Positions 1-8,254 of a stretch of DNA of 64,000 bases are shown here, piece after piece. A model generated the notes under the pieces. The model was given only the letters and a program-made list of their open reading frames with translations. It did not search any database and was not told the DNA's origin. Positions within the stretch are counted from its first letter, which is position 1, and each line of letters begins with the position of its first letter. This DNA is from Clostridiales bacterium (GTDB lineage: Bacteria > Bacillota > Clostridia > Saccharofermentanales > Saccharofermentanaceae), in assembly GCA_017551865.1 (NCBI GenBank), contig JAFZKB010000029.1:1-64000 (forward strand). The letters run 5' to 3'. A program made the position numbers and the translations under genes.

Positions 1-141
1 AATGACTCACCTCTGCAAATTCCGGTCTCTATGGCTATCCTGTCGGACATATCCAAGTGACCCTGTTCGTAGTAAAACATCTTCTCCGCTCCTTTCAGCA
101 GATGGCAACGTCCACCCCAAACTATATATCGCTTCGGCGCC

Positions 142-175
142 GAGTACCAGCCCAGCCTCGGCTGGGCTGGTACTC
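142..175. terminator. Perfect 16-bp inverted repeat, probable terminator
   Basis: Positions 142-157 and 160-175 are exact reverse complements around a 2-nt centre, and the right arm is followed by CCTTTCTC. It probably ends a transcript entering from the left edge, but the T-run is short and no gene is visible before it. Confidence 0.5.
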
Positions 176-255
176 CCTTTCTCATTGCAAGAGTAAACTA
201 GACTTTTTCTGCATTATTCTGTTGTCAAAGTTCAGTGTTAGTTTTTCACTCTAAG

Positions 256-279
256 AACAGAACGAATAACAGAACGAAT
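256..279. repeat. 12-bp tandem direct repeat
   Basis: AACAGAACGAAT occurs twice back to back (256-267 and 268-279). No gene or promoter role is evident. Confidence 0.6.
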
Positions 280-394
280 ATGATCCAGTCCATTTATTTG
301 GACAGCCTCCAGTGTATCCTTGAATTGTAGGAATTAACAAAGAACAACAGACCGCCTGAAAAGGCATGAATCGTATAGAACAGGGGGTGTCAGT

Positions 395-466
395 ATGACC
401 TACGTTTTGGTTTTCTTGTATATTTTCTGCTCCGGAATTTGGAAGTGGATGAAGACCTACAAATAA
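395..466 (+). CDS. Possible 23-residue hydrophobic peptide
   Basis: A 23-codon reading frame begins with ATG after a G-rich Shine-Dalgarno-like run (CAGGGGGTG, about 382-389). The product is mostly hydrophobic in its first 16 residues and ends in a basic tail with Trp and Lys. That is the general shape of small membrane peptides, including type I toxins, but I recognise no family and see no antisense RNA gene with certainty. It stands alone between a terminator-like hairpin and the next gene. It may well be a chance frame. Confidence 0.2.
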   Translation: MTYVLVFLYIFCSGIWKWMKTYK

Positions 467-668
467 TCTCTGTTATTGGATTCCAGTATACTTGGCTTTG
501 ATGATGTCAGATGAGCAGAAATGTTCGGTGCTTGTGATTTGACGTAGAAATGGATTGCAGTTGTTCACAGATTTTTACATCTTTTTGTAAAATATAGAAA
601 TAATTTAAAAGCATAATTGCTATATAAAATATGCATCGAACGCATTTTGTGGGAGGAGGTGTTATTCT

Positions 669-1100
669 ATTCGCCGAAGAAATGCCATCTATCTATTGAA
701 CATTATCTTTCCTCTGATTGGTGGATTAATAATTTACTTGACCAAGGTTGAGAGTACATATATATCAGGTTTTTTCTCTGCTTTCCATATAGTGAATAAA
801 CATATCAATTATCCACCTTTGATTAGATTTTATGCTTGTGACTTTTTGTGGGCGTATTCTTTATTCTTTGGCATTCGGCTTTCGTTAGGAGATGAGTTAA
901 GAGGCGTGAATAGCATCAATGCTTTGCTTGTTGCTACCATTGTCGCAATAGTTCTGGAATTGCTGCAAATCATAAAACGAGTTCCGGGAACGTTTGACGT
1001 ATTTGATATTGTTGTGGAATTGATTGCAATAGTGATTGCATATATCTGTTTGATATTTTTAGAACGGAGGGAGAATTATGAAGAAAAACAGAAGAATTAG
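669..1100 (+). CDS. Four-helix membrane protein, VanZ-like signature; probable ATT start
   Basis: The product is a small integral membrane protein of about 143 residues with four hydrophobic segments and a charged C-terminal tail. The C-terminal part GTFDVFDIVVELIAI resembles the end of VanZ-like proteins, so a distant VanZ-type identity is possible but not certain. The strong site GGGAGGAGG (651-659) sits 9 nt before an in-frame ATT at 669, which would give the credible N-terminus MRRNAIYLLNIIFPL. The first conventional start in frame is TTG at 696, 36 nt from that site, which is too far. I therefore favour a rare ATT start; a mutated start codon is the alternative. The gene overlaps the next one by 23 nt, suggesting coupled translation. 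Confidence 0.65.
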   Translation: MRRRNAIYLLNIIFPLIGGLIIYLTKVESTYISGFFSAFHIVNKHINYPPLIRFYACDFLWAYSLFFGIRLSLGDELRGVNSINALLVATIVAIVLELLQIIKRVPGTFDVFDIVVELIAIVIAYICLIFLERRENYEEKQKN

Positions 1101-1890
1101 AATAATCTGTACTTGTTTGGCTATTGTTTTGTTCGCATCGATGGCCATTGCTTCCGGATCAAGCAAAACAACTGAAAAGGCCAGTGTCAAGATCGCTGAT
1201 AATGATACAAAGGCCACGGAAGCAAAAAAAGAAACAACAGCGGCTACAGAAGAAGAGAAGAAGATCGAGTACGAAATCACTAATACTACATTTACACACT
1301 ATACTAATAGCTTAAAGAGAGAGGAATACTGTGGAATAGTAGAAATCTCTAATACTGGCTCTTCTTATCTGTATCTTGGTTCATGTTCGTTTGATTTAGA
1401 GGACGATGATGGTCATCTTCTTCAAACTGATAAAATGGTGACAAGCGCACCTGATGTTATTGCTCCCGGTGAGAAAGGCTATTTCTTTAACAATGGCTTT
1501 ATTGACGAAGGCGTATCTCTTGAAAAGGGAATTAATCTTGTCCCGAATTTTACCATTGAGATTGCTAAGAAAGGTAAAGATGCTATAGTCGAATACGAAG
1601 TGTCTGATTTGGATCTTCGAGATAGTGATTATGGACTTGGTGTTAAAGTAACGGGAAGAGTAACTAATACTACCAATGAGTCTACATCAAGCATTAGTGT
1701 CATGGTAATAGCAGTCTTTTATGATAGCAATGGAAAGATTCTTGACATAGCTCATACCTATCCTGATGAAATGGCACCAGGTGCAAAGACAAGTTTTGAA
1801 GTTTCTACGCTAATGGGTAATACTGAGATTTCGACCAAAGACGTAGCAGATTATAAAGTTATCGCAAGAGGTACATCTTATAACTGGTAA
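1078..1890 (+). CDS. Exported protein with two FxLYD-like beta domains
   Basis: The protein has 270 residues. It starts with a signal peptide (basic residues 2-8, hydrophobic to about 24) without a clear lipobox Cys, followed by a Lys/Thr/Glu-rich linker to about residue 62. The rest appears to be two beta-sandwich units, at roughly 63-165 and 175-265. The second has the pattern of FxLYD-type domains (VTGRVTNTTNES, then a change of hydrophobic strands and MAPGAKTSFEVS), which are common in surface proteins of Firmicutes and have no enzymatic role. The ATG at 1078 follows GGAGGGAGAATT and lies inside the end of the upstream membrane-protein gene, so the two probably form a unit. A terminator follows at 1939. 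Function unknown; extracellular location is inferred. Confidence 0.8.
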   Translation: MKKNRRIRIICTCLAIVLFASMAIASGSSKTTEKASVKIADNDTKATEAKKETTAATEEEKKIEYEITNTTFTHYTNSLKREEYCGIVEISNTGSSYLYLGSCSFDLEDDDGHLLQTDKMVTSAPDVIAPGEKGYFFNNGFIDEGVSLEKGINLVPNFTIEIAKKGKDAIVEYEVSDLDLRDSDYGLGVKVTGRVTNTTNESTSSISVMVIAVFYDSNGKILDIAHTYPDEMAPGAKTSFEVSTLMGNTEISTKDVADYKVIARGTSYNW

Positions 1891-1938
1891 AGAGTAGGAA
1901 ACCCAGCCGTTATGAGTAATACTTGAGTGAGTGTTTAT

Positions 1939-1970
1939 AAGGCCACGATCCATTCGGATCGTGGCCTTTT
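1939..1970 (+). terminator. Intrinsic terminator
   Basis: A perfect 13-bp stem (1939-1951 with 1956-1968) around a 4-nt loop is followed by TTTT. It closes the two-gene unit ending at 1890. Confidence 0.85.
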
Positions 1971-2088
1971 GCTTGTCCTGTTCCCCATCACATCGCAACA
2001 CTTCTTCCCCGTTATACTAACGAGACCAATTCCTTCTCATCGTGAATGCTATAATGCAGGTAACTGATATGTGAAGGGGAGATGTGTT

Positions 2089-2613
2089 ATGAACGATCTC
2101 TGTAAGATAATAAAACAAACAGTGAAACCGAATTTCCTGAATATCCGGTCTTCGATCCAGACCTATGACAGAGACGCGATCTGCTATGGTGCGCCGTGCT
2201 GGAGATGGGTCTATCACGCACTTCACTCCGCGGATAAGTGGTTCATCAATCCATTCGACTACGAAGAGCCTTCTTTTCACGTAGAGGGAATGGATGATCC
2301 GGAAAAGCCCTGCGATGCGGTGCTTACCGATGAGCAGCTTTTACAGTATCTCGATGAGATCGAGGAAAAGACATATGCCTATCTTGACACACTGACAGAC
2401 GAAATGCTTTCCGAAAAGCCTGCTGGAAGCAGATATACGAGATTAGAACTGATACTGCGGCAGTTCCGGCACATCTCATTTCATACAGGGATGCTGAACG
2501 GACAGACGATCCTGCAAAAAGGGGAGTTTCCGATGTGGGTGTCCGAGACAGAAAAATACGTCGATGACGGGATCTTTTTCGGAAGATACAGAAAAGGAAA
2601 AGTACAGCTGTAA
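2089..2613 (+). CDS. DinB-like superfamily protein
   Basis: A 174-residue cytoplasmic protein resembling the DinB/YfiT-like four-helix bundle families, which bind a metal through histidines and often serve as thiol-dependent transferases or damage-inducible proteins. Visible support: conserved-looking Trp and His residues in WRWVYHALHSADKW near the N-terminus and RHISFHTGML near residue 135, in the spacing expected of helices 2 and 3-4. A GTG 18 nt upstream is in frame, but the ribosome binding site AAGGGGAG lies between it and the ATG at 2089, so 2089 is preferred. The next gene begins 27 nt after its stop. The substrate cannot be predicted. Confidence 0.75.
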   Translation: MNDLCKIIKQTVKPNFLNIRSSIQTYDRDAICYGAPCWRWVYHALHSADKWFINPFDYEEPSFHVEGMDDPEKPCDAVLTDEQLLQYLDEIEEKTYAYLDTLTDEMLSEKPAGSRYTRLELILRQFRHISFHTGMLNGQTILQKGEFPMWVSETEKYVDDGIFFGRYRKGKVQL

Positions 2614-2640
2614 ACGAAAGCTGGAAAAGAGGAGAAAAAG

Positions 2641-4233
2641 TTGAACGAGATAATGGAATCTGCATCCGCTCTATGTAAACGATGCGGATTGGGAGAGATA
2701 AAAGGTTCGATCGAACCGGTGTCCGGGGGCCTGATGCACAAGATGTATAAAGTGCAGACGGAATCCGGTACCTATGCGCTCAAATCCTTAAATCCGGAGA
2801 TCATGAAGCGCCCTGGTGTTATGGAGAACTATGCCGTTGCAGAAGATCTGGAACAGATATTGGAAGAAAATGGCCTTCCCATCGTCCCGGCACTTACATT
2901 TGACGGAAAGAAGATGCTCTCTCTTGAGGGTCGATATTTCTATCTCTATCGCTGGCAGGAAGGGCGGATCACTGATCCACATGCGATAAGCCCGGAGCAA
3001 TGCTATACGGCCGGGGAGATCCTGGGGCGGATGCATGGAATCGATGCGCAGAATGTGGCGCCGGAAGAACCGGAAAATAGTGAGGTCGATTTCCGGGAGT
3101 TTATGAAGATCGCGGAAGAGAAAGAAAGTACGATCGCGCTTTGCCTTAAAGAGAACCTGGAACTTCTGGAAACAGCGCAGGAGGAATTAAACCGTGCGCG
3201 AGAAAGTCTTCCGGCGATGCGCGCCATCGATAACGGAGATATGGATCCGAAAAATGTCATGTGGTATGACGGCGAAGCCCATGTGATCGATCTGGAATGC
3301 TTAAGCAGAGGAAACCCGATCGCCACAGTTTTGGACCTTGCGCTTCAGTGGTCAGGGACAGTGGAGAAAAACTTCCTTCACGGAAATCTGGAATCGTTTT
3401 TCAATGGGTATCTACATGCCTATGACAACGGATTCCGTTCGTATGAGGATCTATTCGGCATCGCGTATTCCTGGGTAGGATGGCTGGAGTATAATCTCCG
3501 GCGCGTCCTGGGGCTGGAAAGTAGTAGAGAAGAAGAGATCCATCTGGGAGAAGCGGAAGTACGAAATACGATCGGCAGGATAAAGTATCTCCATGACATC
3601 GAAGAAGAGGTCCGGAAGGTCCTGGAAAAACTTCCCGCACCGGATCCTTCGAGATATATGACCCACGATGACCGGCTCTGCTATATCGACCTTATTTTCG
3701 AAGGAGAACTTTCGGACATACCTCAATATGCGCTCCCGGAAGGATACCGATTCGTGCATTACAGAAGCGGAGATGAGATGGCATGGATCGACATCGAATT
3801 CTCGGCCGGAGAGGTCTTAAATAAAGAACACGGGGAGACATGCTGGGCACGCTACTACGGAGGAAGAGAAGCGGAACTTCCCGGCAGGATGGTCTTCATC
3901 GAAAACGAAGCGGGAGAGAAGATCGCGACCGCGACAGCATTCTACGATATCCACGGAAATGCGGATCCGACCGAAGGGCAGCTACACTGGGTGGCGATAA
4001 AGAAAGAAGAACAGGGAAAAGGTCTTTCCAAGCCGCTGATTACAAATGTGCTTCATGTCATGAAAGATCTCGGGTATACGCGCACGAAGATCCACACACA
4101 GACGAATACATGGCTCGCGTGTAAGGTGTATACTGATCTTGGGTTTTCACCGGAAAAAGAAAACTTCCTTAAAAACCGCGCCGGCTGGAAGATGGCGGGA
4201 CTTCTTACAGGAAAGGAATATATATGCCGTTAG
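2641..4233 (+). CDS. Aminoglycoside phosphotransferase-like kinase fused to a GNAT acetyltransferase
   Basis: This 530-residue protein joins two enzyme folds. Residues about 20-300 are an APH/choline-kinase-like domain: the Brenner-type catalytic loop reads DNGDMDPKN (about 196-204) and is followed by the metal-binding VIDLE (about 214-218). Residues about 345-525 are a GNAT N-acetyltransferase, with the acetyl-CoA loop in EEQGKGLSKPL and the C-terminal strand/helix THTQTNTW-type segment before YTDLGF. Small-molecule phosphorylation and acetylation, for example of an antibiotic or metabolite, are family-level expectations; the substrate is unknown. The TTG at 2641 is preferred because AGAGGAG ends 5 nt before it; ATG at 2653 is the alternative. 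The stop overlaps the following tautomerase gene by 10 nt, so they are cotranscribed. Confidence 0.8.
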   Translation: MNEIMESASALCKRCGLGEIKGSIEPVSGGLMHKMYKVQTESGTYALKSLNPEIMKRPGVMENYAVAEDLEQILEENGLPIVPALTFDGKKMLSLEGRYFYLYRWQEGRITDPHAISPEQCYTAGEILGRMHGIDAQNVAPEEPENSEVDFREFMKIAEEKESTIALCLKENLELLETAQEELNRARESLPAMRAIDNGDMDPKNVMWYDGEAHVIDLECLSRGNPIATVLDLALQWSGTVEKNFLHGNLESFFNGYLHAYDNGFRSYEDLFGIAYSWVGWLEYNLRRVLGLESSREEEIHLGEAEVRNTIGRIKYLHDIEEEVRKVLEKLPAPDPSRYMTHDDRLCYIDLIFEGELSDIPQYALPEGYRFVHYRSGDEMAWIDIEFSAGEVLNKEHGETCWARYYGGREAELPGRMVFIENEAGEKIATATAFYDIHGNADPTEGQLHWVAIKKEEQGKGLSKPLITNVLHVMKDLGYTRTKIHTQTNTWLACKVYTDLGFSPEKENFLKNRAGWKMAGLLTGKEYICR

Positions 4234-4583
4234 TTAGTGTAGAAATGTTAGCGGGGAGATCCCCGGAATATAAGAAGACCGTTTTTGACTGTATCCATCA
4301 GGGCCTGGTCGATGCGATCGGGATCGAGGAATGGGACAGATTTCAGCGGATCACGGAATATGACCGGGAGGATTTTGAATTCCCGTCGTTTAAGACCGAT
4401 GCGTTTATGATCATAAAGATCGATCTGTTTCCCGGAAGATCTAAGGAGCAGAAGAAAGATCTGATCGAGAGAATAACGGAGCTTCTGAAAGAAAGGCTTT
4501 CGATCGATCCTTCGGACGTCTTTATCGTGATCCAGGAACCGCCTCTTGAAAACTGGGGCATCGGCGGAAAACAGAAGGGGTAA
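4224..4583 (+). CDS. Tautomerase-family protein (4-oxalocrotonate tautomerase superfamily)
   Basis: A 119-residue protein with Pro right after the initiator Met (MPLVSVEML), the catalytic base of the tautomerase superfamily after Met removal. It shows the internal beta-alpha-beta duplication typical of the two-unit members: one half runs to about residue 60, and the second contains FMIIKIDLFPGRSKEQK and then VFIVIQEPPLENWGIGG. Members of this fold catalyse keto-enol tautomerisation of small acids, and the natural substrate here is unknown. The gene starts inside the end of the kinase-acetyltransferase gene and is followed closely by a Nudix hydrolase. Confidence 0.85.
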   Translation: MPLVSVEMLAGRSPEYKKTVFDCIHQGLVDAIGIEEWDRFQRITEYDREDFEFPSFKTDAFMIIKIDLFPGRSKEQKKDLIERITELLKERLSIDPSDVFIVIQEPPLENWGIGGKQKG

Positions 4584-4593
4584 AGGAGAGTCC

Positions 4594-5058
4594 ATGAGTA
4601 GAACGGAAAATGCGGAACTGACGGTATTATGCCTGATCCACGATGAGGAACGCTATCTTCTTCAGGATCGTGTGAGTGATGACTGGAAAGGATATACGCT
4701 TCCGGGCGGGCATGTGGAGCCCGGCGAATCCATCGTCGAGGCCGTGATCCGTGAGATGAAAGAAGAGACCGGACTTACGATCCGTTCGCCGAAACTTTGC
4801 GGCGTTAAACAGTTCCCGCTAAAGGACGGAGACTATAGAAATGGACGGTATCTCGTATTCCTCTACGAGACCAGTTCTTTTGAAGGAGAAATCGTATCTT
4901 CCGACGAGGGCAAGATGCACTGGGTCGAAAAGAAGGATCTTCCGAACGTCAATCTGGTGGAAGACTTCCAGGATCTTATCGATGTCATGCTAAATGACGA
5001 ATACAGTGAATTCCAATATACCGTCGAAGGAAACGACTGGATCGTGCATAAGCGGTAG
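4594..5058 (+). CDS. Nudix hydrolase (MutT-type)
   Basis: A 154-residue hydrolase with a complete Nudix box, GHVEPGESIVEAVIREMKEE followed by TGL, at about residues 46-68. This binds a divalent metal and cleaves nucleoside diphosphates linked to another moiety. The overall layout (strand, box, strand FPLKDGDYRNGRYLVFLYET, then a glutamate-rich C-terminal helix) matches 8-oxo-dGTP diphosphatase-like proteins, but specificity cannot be read from the box. The start is the ATG at 4594 after AAAGGAGAG; an upstream in-frame ATG lies inside the tautomerase gene. The gene is 10 nt downstream of that gene and probably in the same operon as the kinase-acetyltransferase fusion. Confidence 0.9.
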   Translation: MSRTENAELTVLCLIHDEERYLLQDRVSDDWKGYTLPGGHVEPGESIVEAVIREMKEETGLTIRSPKLCGVKQFPLKDGDYRNGRYLVFLYETSSFEGEIVSSDEGKMHWVEKKDLPNVNLVEDFQDLIDVMLNDEYSEFQYTVEGNDWIVHKR

Positions 5059-5244
5059 AATGCATTCCGAATTTGACGAGGATGCTGGAATCATCTTTAT
5101 CATGCCTCATTATTTCAATACTGTAATATAACCCATCTTTCACTTGGTGACAAAGAGCCGATGGTAGAATCTAGCTAACCTGAATGTGCTTGCAGCAAGG
5201 TGCTTTTCGGTTGAAGTTAATCTTACTTTGTGAAAGGAAAAAAC

Positions 5245-5871
5245 ATGAAAAAGACAATTGCAGTATTACTTTCGGCGATGCTGGTCTTCGGACTTGCCGG
5301 ATGTGGTAATGATTCAGAAGGAACTACGAAAGGAAAAGAAAGCAGGAAAGAGGCCACGAGCATCGTCCTGGGAACAGAAGATACTGCCCAAAAAGATTCT
5401 CCGGTCTCCGTGAATACGGATTCTGAAAAGGCAGAATCAGAAGTTAAGCCGGTGACCAAGGAAGATACAAAGGCGGCAACGGACGCTAAGACTACTGAAG
5501 ATAAAAAAGAACAGGCTCTGCAGAATCCTTCGACGGAAACTGATACAGCAACCTTAGACGGTTTGTGGCATAGCATATCGATTGGTGAAGATGCTCCGAG
5601 ATACTATGTGCAGTTTACGGACGAGGAGATCCAGTACGGACACCTGGAAGACGATAAGTTTGTCATGGATCGTGCAGATAAGATCAGCCGTATGGAAAGA
5701 ACCAAGGACAACGGGTTCCTCATTCAGGCGCAAAGCGAGAGTGGTACTCAGTATTCCTTCCGCACCAGCGTAGAGGATAAGGATACACTGGAGTATTTCA
5801 AAACCTGGGAGGAAGAAGCCTTCGATACTGAATACTACGCCGGTTCGTCCCTGATAAGAAGTATGACATAA
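5245..5871 (+). CDS. Lipoprotein with charged linker and small C-terminal domain
   Basis: A 208-residue predicted lipoprotein: the lipobox LAGC follows a hydrophobic core, so Cys-21 would be lipidated. A long Lys/Glu/Thr-rich, probably disordered linker reaches to about residue 100, and a compact domain of about 100 residues follows (starting LDGLWHSISIGE). The domain's beta-strand pattern, with YYVQFTDEEIQYG and alternating strands, resembles lipocalin-like or DUF-type sensor domains seen in clostridial lipoproteins, but I do not recognise a named family. GTG at 5230 is in frame, but the site AAAGGA lies between it and the ATG at 5245, which is therefore chosen. Confidence 0.75.
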   Translation: MKKTIAVLLSAMLVFGLAGCGNDSEGTTKGKESRKEATSIVLGTEDTAQKDSPVSVNTDSEKAESEVKPVTKEDTKAATDAKTTEDKKEQALQNPSTETDTATLDGLWHSISIGEDAPRYYVQFTDEEIQYGHLEDDKFVMDRADKISRMERTKDNGFLIQAQSESGTQYSFRTSVEDKDTLEYFKTWEEEAFDTEYYAGSSLIRSMT

Positions 5872-5918
5872 AGAAAAAGATCAGTTGTTTAGCTGCTTCT
5901 TATACACCCAAAAGCGAA

Positions 5919-5947
5919 GAGCCCGTCGGATTTGCGGCGGGCTTTGT
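5919..5947 (+). terminator. Probable intrinsic terminator
   Basis: AGCCCGTC pairs with GGCGGGCT (one G-U pair) across an 8-nt loop, followed by TTGTCT. It lies 48 nt after the lipoprotein gene; the T-run is weak. Confidence 0.6.
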
Positions 5948-6138
5948 CTATGGGTTCTCCAGGAGAAAGTGCGAAGTGTTAATGACATCACAAACGAGCA
6001 TCTGCTAATCACGTGCCGAGTTTCTTTTTCGCTCGGATTTTGCTGGGAATATAGTAGAAAATATGTTCCTTTTGTTATATAATGTGTGCGGGGGCGTACC
6101 TCTTGGGAGACGATGAAGTTAAACGGGAGAATAGGAAG

Positions 6139-6906
6139 ATGGGAAAGAAAGCAAATCTAAGAGAACGTATCACGAAGTATATCTCGGATCAATATGCGGT
6201 GGATCCGGAATTCCCCTGGGAGGGAGATAGTACCAGTGCGGTATTTCGTCATCGGGAGAATAAGAAGTGGTTCGCACTGATCATGGATCTGAAAAAAGAG
6301 ACGATCGGTCTTTCCGGCAAGGAAGTGATCTCTGTCATGAACCTTAAGATCGACGACATCCTTCTTCGCGATATCGTGTTGCACGAAGAAGGAATCATGC
6401 CCGCATATCACATGAATAAGATGCACTGGATCACGGTGCTTCTCGACGGGACAGTGCCGGAAGAAAGAGTGCTGGATCTTCTTTCTGTAAGCTTTGAGGC
6501 GACCCTTCCCGGAAGAAGGAAGAAGAAAGAGCGTCCCGCCAAGGCATGGATCATACCGGCCAATCCGAAATACTACGATGTGGAGGCGGCTTTTTCTAAA
6601 GACGATGTTATCGACTGGAAGCAGGGCGCAGGCATCAATACGGGAGATACTGTCTATATGTATGTGGGTGCTCCCGTCTCCGCGATCCTTTATAAGTGCA
6701 AGGTCTTAAAGACCGACATTCCGTATGACAATAAAGATAAGAACCTGACTATCCGTTCTCTCATGTCGATCCGCCTGATCAAACGCTACAACAGGGATGA
6801 ATTTACCTTCAAAAAGCTCGGGGAGGAGTACGGGATCTTCGCGATCCGCGGTCCCCGGGGCGTGCCGAACTCCCTGCGCTGCGATCTTGAGGGTGAAGAG
6901 AAATAG
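6139..6906 (+). CDS. MmcQ/YjbR-family protein with a C-terminal EVE/PUA-like domain
   Basis: A 255-residue cytoplasmic protein in two parts. The first (about 1-120) matches the MmcQ/YjbR (DUF419) fold: the sequence FPWEGDSTSAVFRHRENKKW followed by FALIMDL is characteristic, as is MNKMHWITVLLDG near the end. The second (about 140-250) resembles an EVE/PUA-type nucleic-acid or small-ligand-binding domain, with KAWIIPANPKYYDV at its start and then GINTGDTVYMYVGAPVSAI. The fusion occurs in other Firmicutes, and its role is not established. ATG at 6139 is chosen because GGGAGAATAGGAAG precedes it; the more upstream ATG at 6082 lacks a site. It is read in the same direction as the toxin-antitoxin pair but separated from it by a promoter. 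Confidence 0.8.
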   Translation: MGKKANLRERITKYISDQYAVDPEFPWEGDSTSAVFRHRENKKWFALIMDLKKETIGLSGKEVISVMNLKIDDILLRDIVLHEEGIMPAYHMNKMHWITVLLDGTVPEERVLDLLSVSFEATLPGRRKKKERPAKAWIIPANPKYYDVEAAFSKDDVIDWKQGAGINTGDTVYMYVGAPVSAILYKCKVLKTDIPYDNKDKNLTIRSLMSIRLIKRYNRDEFTFKKLGEEYGIFAIRGPRGVPNSLRCDLEGEEK

Positions 6907-6949
6907 TCCTCATCAGACAATCAGAGAATTAGAAATCTGCTCACTATGG

Positions 6950-7028
6950 AAATTTACCTGCGAGGTAAATTTGATGTTGACTTTTGCGCGGTATCCTAAG
7001 TATAATAAATGTACCACTAAGGTAAATT
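6950..7028 (+). promoter_or_regulatory. higBA promoter with operator half-sites
   Basis: TTGACT (6977-6982) and TATAAT (7001-7006) are separated by 18 nt, a near-consensus sigma-A promoter. Immediately upstream is a perfect inverted repeat, AAATTTACC (6950-6958) with GGTAAATTT (6964-6972), and a further half-site GGTAAATT lies at 7021-7028 around the start of transcription. This flanking arrangement fits autorepression by the HigA-type antitoxin. It also rules out the ATG at 6974 as the toxin start, because that codon lies before the -10 box. Confidence 0.75.
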
Positions 7029-7042
7029 GGGGTGACGGCTAT

Positions 7043-7339
7043 TTGGACATTGAATATCGAAATAACAAAATGCGAAAAATATGCTGTGACGCTCAATATG
7101 CTGAGAAAATGTATGGCAGAGAGAATATGGAGAAAATCCATCTTCGTCTTGATCAGATTGAGGCTGCAGATACAGTTGAGATGTTGATTCAGTATCGAAT
7201 TGGAAGGTGTCATGCACTTTCAATGAACCGTAAGGGGCAATATGCGATGGACCTAGTTCATCCATACAGATTGGTATTTGAGAAAAAAGGACATGAAATA
7301 CAGATTGCTTACATAGTAGAGATCGTTGATTATCACTAA
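7043..7339 (+). CDS. higB: HigB/RelE-type toxin
   Basis: A 98-residue basic protein of the RelE/HigB superfamily, ribosome-dependent mRNA endonucleases. The sequence begins MDIEYRNNKMRKICCDA, as in many HigB proteins of the plasmid-maintenance type, and continues with the typical helix KMYGRENMEKIHLRLDQIEA, then HALSMNRKGQYAMDLVHPYR and a final strand ending IVEIVDYH. The start is TTG at 7043, preceded by GGGGTGA about 9 nt upstream; more upstream starts lie before or inside the promoter. The antitoxin gene follows 27 nt downstream, the usual HigB-first order. Confidence 0.85.
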   Translation: MDIEYRNNKMRKICCDAQYAEKMYGRENMEKIHLRLDQIEAADTVEMLIQYRIGRCHALSMNRKGQYAMDLVHPYRLVFEKKGHEIQIAYIVEIVDYH

Positions 7340-7366
7340 AGCATCAAGTTTAGAGGGGGAAGAAAT

Positions 7367-8254
7367 ATGAGAAGCAGGACCTATATAGCTATACCACCGG
7401 GAGCAACTATCAAGGAGCAGTTGAGCGATAGATGTATGAGCCAGAAAGAGTTTGCCGCACGAATGGATATGTCGGAGAAGCACATCAGCAAACTCATTAA
7501 TGGTGATGTGCAGCTTACACCGGATATGGCTATCCGTTTGGAAACAGTGTTGGGTGTGCCGGCGAAATTCTGGAATAATCTTGAGGCTATTTACCGCGAG
7601 AAGATTATCAAAGCAGAGTCTGAGAATACCATGGATTCTGATAAAGAACTGGCGAAAAAACTTCCATATAAAGATATGGCGGAATATGGATGGGTACCGG
7701 TGACCAGAAGTGAGTCGGAAAAAGTCAGTAATCTACGGAGATATTTTGAAATAGTGAAGCTTGGCCTTTTGGAGAAACAGCAGATCACGAAGATCACCTG
7801 CCGAAGACTTAAGCTAACGGATAAAAGTGATCTGGCGCTTGTCGCATGGGCGCAGCAGGCGAAGATCAAAGCCCGGGACATAAGCACCTCAACCATTGAC
7901 TTAAAAGGGTTACAGGAAGAATTACCAGAGATAGTCAAATTAACAAGAAAAAGAACTTCCGCATCCGATACAAAACTAATCAAGAAACTGGCAGAAAACG
8001 GTATCGCGCTTGCGCTCATTCCGTATTTGAAAGGATCATTTCTAAAAGGTGTTACATTTATAGACGGGAATCACATAGTGGTAGGTCTTGCCTCTGACAT
8101 TGAAAATGCAGATGAATTCCGATTCGGGCTTTTTCACGAGCTGGGACACATTATACTTGGTCACGTCACAAAAGAAGGCGAGACAACGGAAGAGGATGAG
8201 AAAGCAGCCGACAATTGGGCTAATGAAAAGCTTAGGAATTCGCGATCAAAATGA
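7367..8254 (+). CDS. higA: HigA-type antitoxin with ImmA/IrrE metallopeptidase domain, short at the C-terminus
   Basis: A 295-residue protein. Residues about 10-75 form an XRE/HigA helix-turn-helix (MSQKEFAARMDMSEKHISKL) that should bind both the toxin and the operator at 6950-7028. A helical linker follows, then an ImmA/IrrE-like domain with the zinc-binding HEXXH motif in FHELGHIILGH (about 257-267). Such long HigA proteins usually continue for some tens of residues after the segment ADNWANEKL; here the frame ends only a few residues later in an unrelated tail (RNSRSK), so the C-terminus may be truncated. The start at 7367 follows GAGGGGGAAG. Confidence 0.85.
   Translation: MRSRTYIAIPPGATIKEQLSDRCMSQKEFAARMDMSEKHISKLINGDVQLTPDMAIRLETVLGVPAKFWNNLEAIYREKIIKAESENTMDSDKELAKKLPYKDMAEYGWVPVTRSESEKVSNLRRYFEIVKLGLLEKQQITKITCRRLKLTDKSDLALVAWAQQAKIKARDISTSTIDLKGLQEELPEIVKLTRKRTSASDTKLIKKLAENGIALALIPYLKGSFLKGVTFIDGNHIVVGLASDIENADEFRFGLFHELGHIILGHVTKEGETTEEDEKAADNWANEKLRNSRSK

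Larger units (their letters stand above)
1..668. other. Intergenic region without a convincing larger gene
   Basis: I see no convincing protein gene longer than a few dozen codons here. Two overlapping reading frames near the left edge (about 64 codons each) look like chance: they lack a ribosome binding site and run through the palindrome at 142-175. What the stretch does hold is that hairpin, a 12-bp tandem direct repeat at 256-279, and a 23-codon hydrophobic reading frame at 395-466 listed separately. The last 100 bases are AT-rich and presumably carry the promoter of the following membrane-protein gene. Confidence 0.6.

Noticed and set aside
6974..7043. ATG at 6974 as the toxin start
   Set aside because: It precedes the -10 box of the promoter, so it would not be in the transcript.
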